A stretch of DNA of 5,092 nt from CAYOVG01 sp964407285 (GCA_964407285.1 CAYOVG010000433.1:1-5092); one strand, 5' to 3'; positions 1-5,092 are shown, counted from the first letter of the stretch. A program made the numbers and translations. The notes: generated from the sequence alone by a model not told the origin.

Positions 1-561
1 CTTCCCCCTGGCCTTTCTTTTCGTACCCCGGACTTCGAAAATATCGGCGAAATCGGCGTCGAAAGAAACCGAGAGAATAACATCGACCGGAGTGAGGCCG
101 TAGTTCGCGACCCTGATCCGTTCGTGGCACGCTCCCCTGTACAGGAACTTGGAACGGAAGAGGTGGAGCACTCCCCGGGGAATTACTATATCGCCGTCCA
201 GGGTGATATCGTGGTTCATGAGGTCCACCGCCAGCAGTTCGTTGGCCTTCTGGATGGTAGATGACAGGAAGAGGAGAGGACGGTCCTTGAAGAGTCGAAG
301 TTCGAGGCGCGAGAGAAACCGTGTTCCCTCATGGTATATACCCTGCTCCCCGAAACCCTCCGTACGGATGTCGCCGTGTACGTCGAAGACGGCGAATGTC
401 TCTCCCTGCTTCAACACACGGGTTGCATCGTCTTTACGGGAAGAAGATGCGACAATGTAGTACTGATCATTTTGCTTTCCGGTTTTCTTATCGTTGTCTC
501 TGTGGTCATCGCGTTCAGAGGTCTTGCCGGAATCGACTTCAACGGTATTATCCCTATCCAA
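1..561 (-). CDS. Amylo-alpha-1,6-glucosidase-like glycogen debranching protein, N-terminal part (cut by window edge)
   Basis: Only the first 187 codons are present and the frame is open to position 1. The protein resembles the bacterial family with an N-terminal glycogen-debranching (GDE_N_bis-like) domain. Family-like stretches, numbered from the proposed start, are YYIVASSS (34-41), GETFAVFDVHGDI (53-65), GIYHEGTRFLSRLELRL (74-90), VDLMNHDI (112-119), FRSKFLYRG (135-143) and FDADFADIFEVRG (167-179). In this family a C-terminal (alpha/alpha)6 glucosidase-like catalytic domain follows; it lies outside the window, so activity cannot be judged. No ATG or GTG precedes the conserved part. The best start is TTG at 559-561, with GGAGG 5 nt upstream overlapping the stop of the glycosyltransferase gene. 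An in-frame TAG lies just above. Residues 1-33 are very polar (D, R, K, E, N) and look like a non-conserved extension. The 10-nt gap implies one operon and probably coupled translation. The family's precise substrate (alpha-1,6 branches or another glucan) is inferred from homology only. Confidence 0.85.
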   Translation of the reverse strand, partial: MDRDNTVEVDSGKTSERDDHRDNDKKTGKQNDQYYIVASSSRKDDATRVLKQGETFAVFDVHGDIRTEGFGEQGIYHEGTRFLSRLELRLFKDRPLLFLSSTIQKANELLAVDLMNHDITLDGDIVIPRGVLHLFRSKFLYRGACHERIRVANYGLTPVDVILSVSFDADFADIFEVRGTKRKARGK

Positions 562-571
562 AACATCCTCC

Positions 572-1723
572 TCAAATGCCGGACGAGTTACCTACCTTCT
601 TGGCGCCTTCGATGTCGTCGCCGCTTTCCGCCACCGTATCGGCAACCGCGGATTGCCGCCGCCCTTTCACCTTTTCGGCTTTCCGGACGAACCTTTCCCT
701 ATGGCCCGCAACCCTGGAGTAAATCCCCAGGTACTCCTCGGCCATCCGTGAGACGGAGAACCTTTCCTCGAACACCCGGCGGATGCGTTTGCGACTCAGC
801 GACGGCGCCCGCCGCACGGCCTCCACGGCTTCCTCTATCCCGTCCACGATGAAGCCCGTCACGCCGTCTTCCAAAACCTCGGGCACCGAACCGCAACGGT
901 AGGAGATTACGGGGGTCCCGCAGGCCATGGATTCGATCATGACCAGTCCGAAGGGTTCGGGCCAGTTGATGGGAAAGAGCACCGCAAGGGCGTTTCCGAG
1001 GAAATCGTCTTTTTCGGCATCGCCGATTTCGCCTATGAATTCCACTATCGGATCGTCCAGCAGGTGTTTGATGTTGCGCTCGAAGTACTCACGGTCGGTG
1101 TTGTCCACCTTTGCGGCTATCTTGAGAGGCGCCCCCGCCCGCCGGGCTATCTCTATGGCATGGTCGACCTGCTTTTCCGGGGACATGCGTCCCAGGAAAG
1201 CCAGGTACTCTCCCGGCTTTTCGTGGAAGGTGAAGAGGTCTTCGGGAAGGCCATGGTGGACGGTCCCGTACCAGTTGGCCCAGGATAGCGGGGTGCGTTG
1301 GTAATCGGAGATGGATACAAGCGGCATATCCCGGAACTCGCGGTAGAGTCCATGCAGGTCTTTGATATCCAGTCTGCCGTGGAGAGTGGTTACTTGAGGT
1401 ATCTTGTGATGCCGGCACAGGGGGAAGTGCAGGTAGTCCGTGTGGAAGTGCACGATATCGAACTGGTTCGCCATGCTGAACACCTGCTCCAGCATAATCA
1501 TGTGGTGGGGCAGAGGGTCGATGACCTCCTTCCGGAGACGAAGCGATTGGGGACATGAGCTTATGAGACGGGCCGCGGTAACGGAACACCCGCTGGCGAA
1601 GAGCGTGACGTCGTGTCCCCGGCGGACCAGTTCCTCGGTGAGGAAGGATACAACCCGCTCCGTACCGCCGTACAGCTTCGGCGGAACACTTTCATAGAGC
1701 GGTGCGACTTGAGCTATTCTCAC
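572..1723 (-). CDS. Glycosyltransferase family 4 (GT-B fold) protein
   Basis: A 383-aa retaining GT-B transferase of the GT4 type, predicted to move a sugar from a nucleotide-sugar donor to a glucan or glycoside acceptor in the cytoplasm. The N-terminal acceptor domain (about 1-165) has the glycine-rich GGTERVV loop (19-25), VHFHTD (91-96), TTLHGRLD (112-119) and VSISDYQR (136-143). The C-terminal donor domain has FLGRMSPEKQVDHAIEIA (176-193), the K202-K205 region, and the EX7E motif EPFGLVMIE with E256 and E264. GTPVISY (269-275) and PEVLEDGVTGFIVD (281-294) follow. There is no signal peptide or membrane segment. The start is GTG at 1721-1723, with GGGAG 6 nt upstream. The length is normal; the last ~40 residues form a charged tail unlike the core. 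A debranching-enzyme gene follows after 10 nt. GT4 members next to such enzymes are common and are usually annotated only as glycosyltransferase, so the substrate is unknown. An alpha-glucan or trehalose-related role is inference from the neighbour. Confidence 0.93.
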   Translation of the reverse strand: MRIAQVAPLYESVPPKLYGGTERVVSFLTEELVRRGHDVTLFASGCSVTAARLISSCPQSLRLRKEVIDPLPHHMIMLEQVFSMANQFDIVHFHTDYLHFPLCRHHKIPQVTTLHGRLDIKDLHGLYREFRDMPLVSISDYQRTPLSWANWYGTVHHGLPEDLFTFHEKPGEYLAFLGRMSPEKQVDHAIEIARRAGAPLKIAAKVDNTDREYFERNIKHLLDDPIVEFIGEIGDAEKDDFLGNALAVLFPINWPEPFGLVMIESMACGTPVISYRCGSVPEVLEDGVTGFIVDGIEEAVEAVRRAPSLSRKRIRRVFEERFSVSRMAEEYLGIYSRVAGHRERFVRKAEKVKGRRQSAVADTVAESGDDIEGAKKVGNSSGI

Positions 1724-1948
1724 GGCTTTCTCCCTTTCCAGTGTCGTACCCGTGCATATGATTCCGAACTCTTTCGGTCACTTACCGTTGCCTGCAGTAA
1801 GGATTTCCTTGCCGGGTGCGAGTTTATTCCTGGATTGGATACTTTTCCCGCCGGGAAGTGAATAAGTGGAATTCGGTATTTACAGGAGAGTAGCTCGTTA
1901 TTTTAGATTCTACTATTTATGCGTAATATCAATAACTTAAGTCGCATA
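1724..1948 (-). promoter_or_regulatory. Leader and probable promoter region of the glycosyltransferase-debranching operon
   Basis: No coding frame here looks real. About 170-220 nt upstream of the GTG start is an AT-rich pocket (about 1890-1950) in otherwise GC-rich DNA, the most likely promoter location. On the minus strand it holds TTGATA (1927-1932) and TAGAAT (1907-1912), but these are only 14 nt apart, so the match to a sigma-70 promoter is weak. Between the pocket and the gene lies the palindrome TTCCCG-C-CGGGAA (1845-1857), a possible operator or leader structure. The leader would be about 180 nt if transcription starts in the AT pocket. I recognise no known riboswitch. Confidence 0.3.
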
Positions 1949-1959
1949 AAACCAGGCCT

Positions 1960-2067
1960 CGATCATCGCTTCGGCCGGGTGGGCACGTACGGAGTCCGTG
2001 CTCACCGAATGTGAAAACCTTCCACCGATCACCGCTTCGGTGAGCAACGCTTCGCTTCTACCCACCC
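1960..2067. repeat. Nested fold-back repeat in the intergenic region
   Basis: An outer inverted pair, GGGTGGG (1977-1983) and CCCACCC (2061-2067), encloses a perfect 11-bp inverted pair, TGCTCACCGAA (1999-2009) and TTCGGTGAGCA (2036-2046). A competing small hairpin, TCACCG-CTT-CGGTGA, lies at 2029-2043. A 15-nt direct repeat with 14 identities, CGATCA(T/C)CGCTTCGG, sits at 1960-1974 and 2026-2040. The GTGGGTAGAAGCGAAGC-like sequence on the minus strand resembles a widespread class of bacterial intergenic repeats (from memory, not searched). It encodes no transposase. It lies downstream of the 2252-2959 gene and upstream of the glycosyltransferase operon, so it could also attenuate readthrough. 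Confidence 0.5.
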
Positions 2068-2104
2068 TACTGGTGCGCAAGGTTGCTGACTCAACCCCGA
2101 CAAT

Positions 2105-2171
2105 GTCATTTCCGCGCCGGCGGGAACCCCGGGTTTTTAAAGGATTGCCGCCCCCCCTGCGCGGGGGTGAC
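2105..2171. repeat. Degenerate GTCATTCC-type inverted repeat (dispersed palindromic element)
   Basis: The left arm begins GTCATTTCCGCGCCGGCGGG (2105-2124). The right arm, read on the minus strand from 2171, begins GTCACCCCCGCGCAGGGGGG, giving an imperfect inverted repeat around a TTTTTAAAGG centre. This is the layout of the dispersed GTCATTCCCGCG...GCGGGAAT family found between genes in many bacteria. A partial third copy, GTCATTCCGCTCCCGGG, lies at 2235-2251, abutting the stop codon of the 2252-2959 gene. The element sits 3' of that gene, so its hairpin may end or stabilise that transcript. No U-tract makes it a clear intrinsic terminator. Confidence 0.55.
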
Positions 2172-2251
2172 GATAACTCAACAGCATTGACGGGTGCGTG
2201 TGGTCCGATACATGATCCATGCATGCACGGGACCGTCATTCCGCTCCCGGG

Positions 2252-2959
2252 CTAATCCTTGTCCTCGTCCGGTCCTTTGGGAAAGAGCGCATCCAAATCC
2301 AGGCCCATCTCCATCGCATCCCGGTCACTCACCGGCAATATATACTCGAATCCGTCCATGCCGAATTTTCTTTCAAGCGTGCCGATGATCTTATCGCGCT
2401 TCGCCCGGTTTTCGTTCGGGCCGGCAATATAGAAAGGTTTACCGTCCTTGCCGTAGGTAAACTCGGTCGGGCATTCATCAGGATCGATATCGCCGAAGAT
2501 ATTTTTGGCGGAGCGATAATCGGGGTGCGGAGCGAATCCCAGGTCGGCGGCGTAGGCGACGGCCCCTTCGACGAGTTTACGCGCGCATGCCGGATCGATG
2601 GGTTTGTGGTGCTCGTTCCTGGCGGCTATCCGCAGATTGCCGGTGTACTCCATTTCGGACGCCACACGAATGAAAGCGTCTTTCACTCCAAGGCAGTAAA
2701 CATCGAGAAGGAAAGAACTCATCAAAATGTCGCCGTCGGGCATCCTTCGAGACACGAATACCGTTCCTATGCCGCTTTGATCGAGTTCCTCGGGCGCGAG
2801 GCACTCATGGATCGGCATTACTCCGGACTCAATGAGTCGGTCCATGTGCGCCATCGCTCCACTCCCGCCGGAAGAAGCCTTTCTGGCGGCTCTTACCTCC
2901 TTGCGCTTGGCGGCTTTCTTTGCAAGCTGCTTTTGTCTTCTCTTCTGATCGACGGCCAT
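2252..2959 (-). CDS. Conserved-looking protein of unknown function with a basic N-terminus
   Basis: A 235-aa soluble protein that I do not assign to a named family. Residues 1-28 are extremely rich in K, R, A and Q and are predicted helical, possibly a coiled coil or nucleic-acid/ribosome contact. A Ser/Gly linker (29-34) follows. The globular part contains GIGTVFVSRRMPDGDILMSS (64-82), FLLDVYCLGVKDAF (83-96), LVEGAVAYAADLGFAPHPDY (129-148), FGDIDPDECPTEFTYGKDGK (155-174) and FYIAGPNENRAKRD (176-189). Its tail is acidic. These segments read like a well-conserved domain, and I recall similar unannotated proteins in environmental genomes, but no catalytic signature is evident. Cysteines C53, C89, C125 and C163 form no standard metal motif. 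There is no signal peptide or membrane span. The start is ATG at 2957-2959, with AGGA 7 nt upstream. The gene stands alone, divergent from the iron-sulfur gene and more than 500 nt from the operon downstream. Confidence 0.85.
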   Translation of the reverse strand: MAVDQKRRQKQLAKKAAKRKEVRAARKASSGGSGAMAHMDRLIESGVMPIHECLAPEELDQSGIGTVFVSRRMPDGDILMSSFLLDVYCLGVKDAFIRVASEMEYTGNLRIAARNEHHKPIDPACARKLVEGAVAYAADLGFAPHPDYRSAKNIFGDIDPDECPTEFTYGKDGKPFYIAGPNENRAKRDKIIGTLERKFGMDGFEYILPVSDRDAMEMGLDLDALFPKGPDEDKD

Positions 2960-3127
2960 ACTCTTTTCCTTTCTTTTTCAATCTCCGGAGAGTCATTCAA
3001 CACTCCGTTCAACGGAGCCATCCCGGTTTCTTTCCTTTCCGTCCGCGGGCGCACGGACCGGAACCAGACCGGAAAACCCCGAACTTCTCCAATATGTAAT
3101 TATATTCATAATAAGCTATAATGAAAG
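2960..3127 (-). promoter_or_regulatory. Leader and probable promoter of the 2252-2959 gene
   Basis: On the minus strand a perfect TATAAT -10 box lies at 3099-3104. At 17-nt spacing the -35 position reads CTTTCA (3122-3127), a weak match. Transcription from it would give a leader of roughly 130 nt. That leader contains two short palindromes: CTCCGTT-C-AACGGAG (3003-3017) and TCTCCGGAGA (2982-2991). The AT-rich pocket at about 3090-3122 contrasts with its flanks. It also carries a plus-strand TATAAT (3117-3122), so both directions could initiate here. Confidence 0.35.
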
Positions 3128-3158
3128 TGAGGCTCATTGTAAACGGGAGGGCGCTCGT

Positions 3159-3439
3159 ATGCTCGGCGCCGGATTTCGATCGCCGGCCCTGCCTGCATTG
3201 CCGCCGGCCGGCTCTGTCGTATCCGTCATCGGTAATCCGCTCGCCGCGCGGTTGCAGGACGTCCGAAGGTGGTTGGCGAGCGCCGGAAAACAAACCGTCG
3301 CCCCGGCGGGGGAACTCGCGGTCGAAATCTTCGAGAAGGCTTCGGGGAAGTCGGCGAAATCACCATTTTCGTCCTCGACAATCCCGTGCATATCGCTTTC
3401 ATTCGGCATAAAAAGGCAAAAGCCGGATCGGGTGTTTAG
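3159..3439 (+). pseudogene. Possible short gene broken by a one-base frameshift (uncertain)
   Basis: ATG at 3159 has a good Shine-Dalgarno, GGGAGG (3145-3150), 8 nt upstream, and a TATAAT at 3117-3122 lies further up. Its frame reads about 62 plausible residues with GC-rich third positions, including LQDVRRWLASAGKQ and GELAVEIFEKASG. After the GGGG run at 3344-3347 the protein-like reading moves to another frame: GEVGEITIFVLDNPVHI, AFIRHKKAKAGSGV, then TAG at 3437-3439. Adding one G to the run would join the two into a product of about 93 aa. As read literally, the first frame continues to 3545 with an unconvincing tail. I recognise no family. An antisense frame (3134-3409, minus) is also open and shares the same wobble position, so coding direction is uncertain; it lacks a Shine-Dalgarno. 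All of this may be non-coding spacer. Confidence 0.22.
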
Positions 3440-3452
3440 GCCGATTCCGGCT
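3410..3452 (-). terminator. Intrinsic-terminator-like hairpin, minus orientation
   Basis: On the minus strand AGCCGGAATCGG (3452-3441) pairs with CCGATCCGGCT (3431-3421) around a 9-nt loop, giving 11 base pairs with one bulged A. The T-rich run TTTGCCTTTTT follows (3420-3410), the layout of a Rho-independent terminator for leftward transcription. No minus-strand gene lies just upstream of it within the window. It may block antisense transcription from the divergent promoter area, or end a small RNA. In the plus direction the hairpin lacks a U-tract. Confidence 0.5.
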
Positions 3453-3531
3453 CCTCATGGGAAAAGAGAGAGCAGTACGTGTACAGTCGGGGAGTATTAC
3501 CTGAAAGAGAGAATACCAGATCGTATTACTT

Positions 3532-3576
3532 TTGATATGGGGTGAACACTGTATAAGCATGGTAGGGTATACCCTA
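3532..3576 (+). promoter_or_regulatory. Promoter/operator-like block upstream of the iron-sulfur gene
   Basis: TTGATA (3532-3537) and TATAAG (3552-3557) resemble -35 and -10 boxes, but the 14-nt spacing is short. Just downstream is a perfect 14-bp palindrome, TAGGGTATACCCTA (3563-3576), where the transcription start would fall. This is a typical operator position for a dimeric repressor. GntR-type regulators often control lactate and glycolate oxidation genes, so such a regulator is a reasonable but unproven guess. The palindrome ends 44 nt before the ATG at 3621. Confidence 0.4.
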
Positions 3577-3597
3577 ATTCGGGTGGGGGAAGACCCC

Positions 3598-3654
3598 ATG
3601 GAATCGGAAGCGGCGCACATATGGCGGAAGACATTGCAAAACTGGGGCAACTGA
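3598..3654 (+). CDS. Possible 18-aa leader peptide overlapping the start of the iron-sulfur gene
   Basis: ATG at 3598 opens MESEAAHIWRKTLQNWGN and stops at TGA 3652-3654, overlapping the next gene by 34 nt in another frame. Its ribosome site, GGGGGAAG (3585-3592), is 5 nt upstream and stronger than the GGAAG (3606-3610, 10 nt away) serving the ATG at 3621. A small hairpin, TGGGG-GAAGA-CCCCA (3584-3598), covers part of this site. If translated, it could couple or tune expression of the downstream gene. It could equally be chance, and no homology is evident. Confidence 0.2.
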   Translation: MESEAAHIWRKTLQNWGN

Positions 3655-4985
3655 TGCGGGAACTGGAAGCGCGGCTCTCGGCGTGCATGAGGTGCGGGAT
3701 GTGCCGGTCGGTGTGCCCCGTCTTCGCGGAAACGGGCCGCGAACCCGATGTGGCGCGGGGTAAGCTGGCTCTCCTGGACGCACTCATGAGGGAGATGCTC
3801 CGCAACCCCCAAGCCGTGAATGAACGCCTGGAGCGGTGTCTTCTTTGCGGCTCCTGTGCCGCCAATTGCCCGAACGGAGTCAATGCGCCGGATATCTTCC
3901 TCCGGGCCCGCGCCCTGCTGGCCGGGTTCACGGGGCTTTCCCCGGTGAAGAAAGCGGTCTTCCGGAAAATGCTCGTTCGCCCGGAGATCTTCAACCGGTT
4001 GGTGCGATCGGCCGGCAGGCTCCAGCATCTGGTCGTCGAACCCGCGGACGAACTGCTCGATACATCCCGCGCCCGATTCATGTCCCCCCTGGGTGAGCGC
4101 CACATCAAGAGGCTTGCTCCGGTTCCGTTCCACGATATGGCAGGCGGTCTCGTGGACGCCGGTATCCATGATGCCGATACGAAAGGTACGGTAGATACGC
4201 CGGCCGGAGCTTCAGGCGTCAAGGTGGCGTTCTTTCCGGGGTGCCTTATCGACAATTTCTTCCCCGAAGCCGGCAAAGCCGTGCTGAAGACCCTGCACTA
4301 CCATGGGATCGGCGTCTTTATTCCGCGACCCGGGTCGTTGGCGTGCTGTGGACTTCCCGCGCTTTCCGCGGGCGACGTCGCCGCTTTCGCCACCCTGGTA
4401 CGCCACAATCTTCGCTTGTTTTCGTCAGGTCCATCGTTCGACCGGCTCATAACCGGATGCGCCACTTGCACCTACGCCATCAAGCGGCTCTGGCCGTCCA
4501 TGGCCGTGGGTCTCTCATCCGATGAACTCGACGCCGTCCGCTCCCTGTCGGAAAGAACCATGGATGTATCGCAATTCCTGGTGGACGATATCGGCATTCG
4601 ACCGTCTGCCCCGGAAGAGGGCCGGGGCGACGGAGACGGGAACGCCCAAATCGTGACCTACCATGACCCGTGCCACCTCAAGCGCTCCCTGGGGGTCGCC
4701 TCCCAGCCCCGGACTCTCATTCGGGCAAACCCGGCGTACCGGTTCCGGGAAATGGACGAAGCCGACAGGTGCTGCGGGTGCGGCGGGAGCTTCAATCTCT
4801 CGCACTACGATATTTCGGCGGCCATTGGAATGTGCAAGCGGGAGAACATCGCGCGGTCGGGGTGCGCGGTGGTCGCCACGAGTTGTCCCGCCTGCATGCT
4901 CCAGGTCTCGGATATGCTCTCGCGAGCGGGAGACCGAATCAGGGTAAGGCACGTCATGGAGATCTATGCCGAATCGCTCCCATAG
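3621..4985 (+). CDS. (Fe-S)-binding protein with two CCG domains, GlcF/LldE/HdrD-like
   Basis: A 454-aa cytoplasmic electron-transfer protein. The N-terminal ferredoxin-like module has two 4Fe-4S motifs: C22-x2-C25-x2-C28-x3-C32-P and C73-x2-C76-x2-C79-x3-C83-P. After a linker (about 100-200) come two cysteine-rich CCG domains: C208, C242-C243-G, C280-x2-C283, and C351, C384-C385-G, C422-x2-C425. All CCG cysteines are present in both copies, as in HdrB/HdrD-type domains that can hold non-cubane 4Fe-4S clusters. This layout is that of the iron-sulfur subunit of glycolate or D-lactate dehydrogenases, which takes electrons from an FAD-linked GlcD/LldD-like subunit. No such partner is in the window. 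There is no membrane helix, unlike DsrK-associated complexes that include a membrane partner. ATG 3621 is the first start in a frame open from 3546; GGAAG lies 10 nt upstream. The exact substrate pathway is inference. Confidence 0.92.
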   Translation: MAEDIAKLGQLMRELEARLSACMRCGMCRSVCPVFAETGREPDVARGKLALLDALMREMLRNPQAVNERLERCLLCGSCAANCPNGVNAPDIFLRARALLAGFTGLSPVKKAVFRKMLVRPEIFNRLVRSAGRLQHLVVEPADELLDTSRARFMSPLGERHIKRLAPVPFHDMAGGLVDAGIHDADTKGTVDTPAGASGVKVAFFPGCLIDNFFPEAGKAVLKTLHYHGIGVFIPRPGSLACCGLPALSAGDVAAFATLVRHNLRLFSSGPSFDRLITGCATCTYAIKRLWPSMAVGLSSDELDAVRSLSERTMDVSQFLVDDIGIRPSAPEEGRGDGDGNAQIVTYHDPCHLKRSLGVASQPRTLIRANPAYRFREMDEADRCCGCGGSFNLSHYDISAAIGMCKRENIARSGCAVVATSCPACMLQVSDMLSRAGDRIRVRHVMEIYAESLP

Positions 4986-4988
4986 CCG

Positions 4989-5059
4989 ACCACGAAAAAC
5001 ACGAAAGAACACGAAAAAAGCCAAGATCCATTTTCGTGCCTTTTCGTGTTTTTCGTGGT
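4989..5059. repeat. CACGAAA inverted repeat, probable terminator or dispersed element
   Basis: Two arms pair over 18 perfect bases (4989-5006 with 5042-5059, beginning ACCACGAAAAACACGAAA). A 3-nt mismatch follows, then 8 more pairs (5010-5017 with 5031-5038), around a 13-nt loop. Each arm holds three CACGAAA-type units about 9-10 nt apart (left arm at 4991, 5000 and 5010). The element begins 4 nt after the stop of the iron-sulfur gene, so it would form a strong hairpin at the 3' end of that mRNA and probably terminates or protects it. CACGAAA/TTTCGTG repeats of this kind are known as dispersed intergenic elements in several environmental bacteria (from memory). The frame read across it on the minus strand is repeat-derived and not a gene. 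I see nothing in 5060-5092. Confidence 0.7.
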
Positions 5060-5092
5060 AGAAAACGGTCTTCCGGATTACCGCCAAATCGT

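Noticed and set aside
331..852. 173-aa plus-strand open frame
   Set aside because: It is a shadow of the debranching and glycosyltransferase genes, Arg/Pro-rich, with no domain.
1937..2239. 100-aa minus-strand open frame across the spacer
   Set aside because: It runs through both palindromic repeats, lacks a ribosome site, and its peptide is explained by repeat sequence.
2219..3121. 300-aa plus-strand open frame
   Set aside because: It is antisense to the 235-aa protein gene, which has a better ribosome site and more protein-like sequence; it also begins in repeat DNA.
3399..4276. Two long minus-strand open frames (256 and 259 aa) opposite the iron-sulfur gene
   Set aside because: They are antisense shadows of a strongly supported CDS with intact cysteine motifs; their sequences are Arg/Pro/Ser-rich and lack domains.
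4989..5059. CRISPR-like array from repeated CACGAAA units
   Set aside because: The units are only 7 nt with 2-3 nt between them and are arranged as an inverted repeat; there are no spacers and no cas genes.
4515..5087. 190-aa minus-strand open frame
   Set aside because: It starts inside the terminal repeat region (FFRVFRG-type peptide from the CACGAAA repeat) and continues antisense to the iron-sulfur gene.

Overview
The window is GC-rich chromosomal DNA of a bacterium, probably an anaerobic or facultative proteobacterium or a Desulfobacterota-like lineage. This rests on resemblance only: a GT4 glycosyltransferase next to a GDE_N-type debranching enzyme, a GlcF/HdrD-like iron-sulfur protein, and dispersed GTCATTCC and CACGAAA repeats. 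Nothing in the window fixes the taxon. There are no rRNA or tRNA genes, CRISPR arrays, transposases or phage genes.

Layout. (1) Positions 1-1723, minus strand: a two-gene operon with a GT4 glycosyltransferase (572-1723, GTG start) followed 10 nt later by the N-terminal 187 codons of an amylo-alpha-1,6-glucosidase-like protein, which runs off the left edge. The second gene appears to start at TTG, with its Shine-Dalgarno overlapping the stop of the first. This is alpha-glucan/trehalose-type carbohydrate metabolism. (2) 1724-2251: 528 nt with no convincing gene. It holds the operon's AT-rich leader, a fold-back repeat (1960-2067) and a degenerate GTCATTCC-type inverted repeat (2105-2171). (3) 2252-2959, minus strand: a conserved-looking 235-aa protein of unknown function with a very basic N-terminus. 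(4) 2960-3620: 661 nt between divergent genes. It holds AT-rich promoter-like sequence, a possible short frameshifted reading frame, a minus-oriented intrinsic-terminator-like hairpin, and a promoter/operator-like block with a perfect 14-bp palindrome. (5) 3621-4985, plus strand: a 454-aa protein with two 4Fe-4S motifs and two complete CCG domains, of the GlcF/LldE/HdrD superfamily. (6) 4989-5059: a long CACGAAA inverted repeat starting 4 nt after the stop.

Working together: the glycosyltransferase and debranching enzyme are probably co-expressed and act on alpha-glucans. The iron-sulfur protein probably carries electrons from a flavin-dependent 2-hydroxyacid dehydrogenase, but no such partner is encoded here. 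I do not see a clear undescribed multi-gene system. The most interesting signals are the regulatory architecture in front of the iron-sulfur gene, the orphan terminator and broken frame in the 2960-3620 spacer, and the repeat elements.
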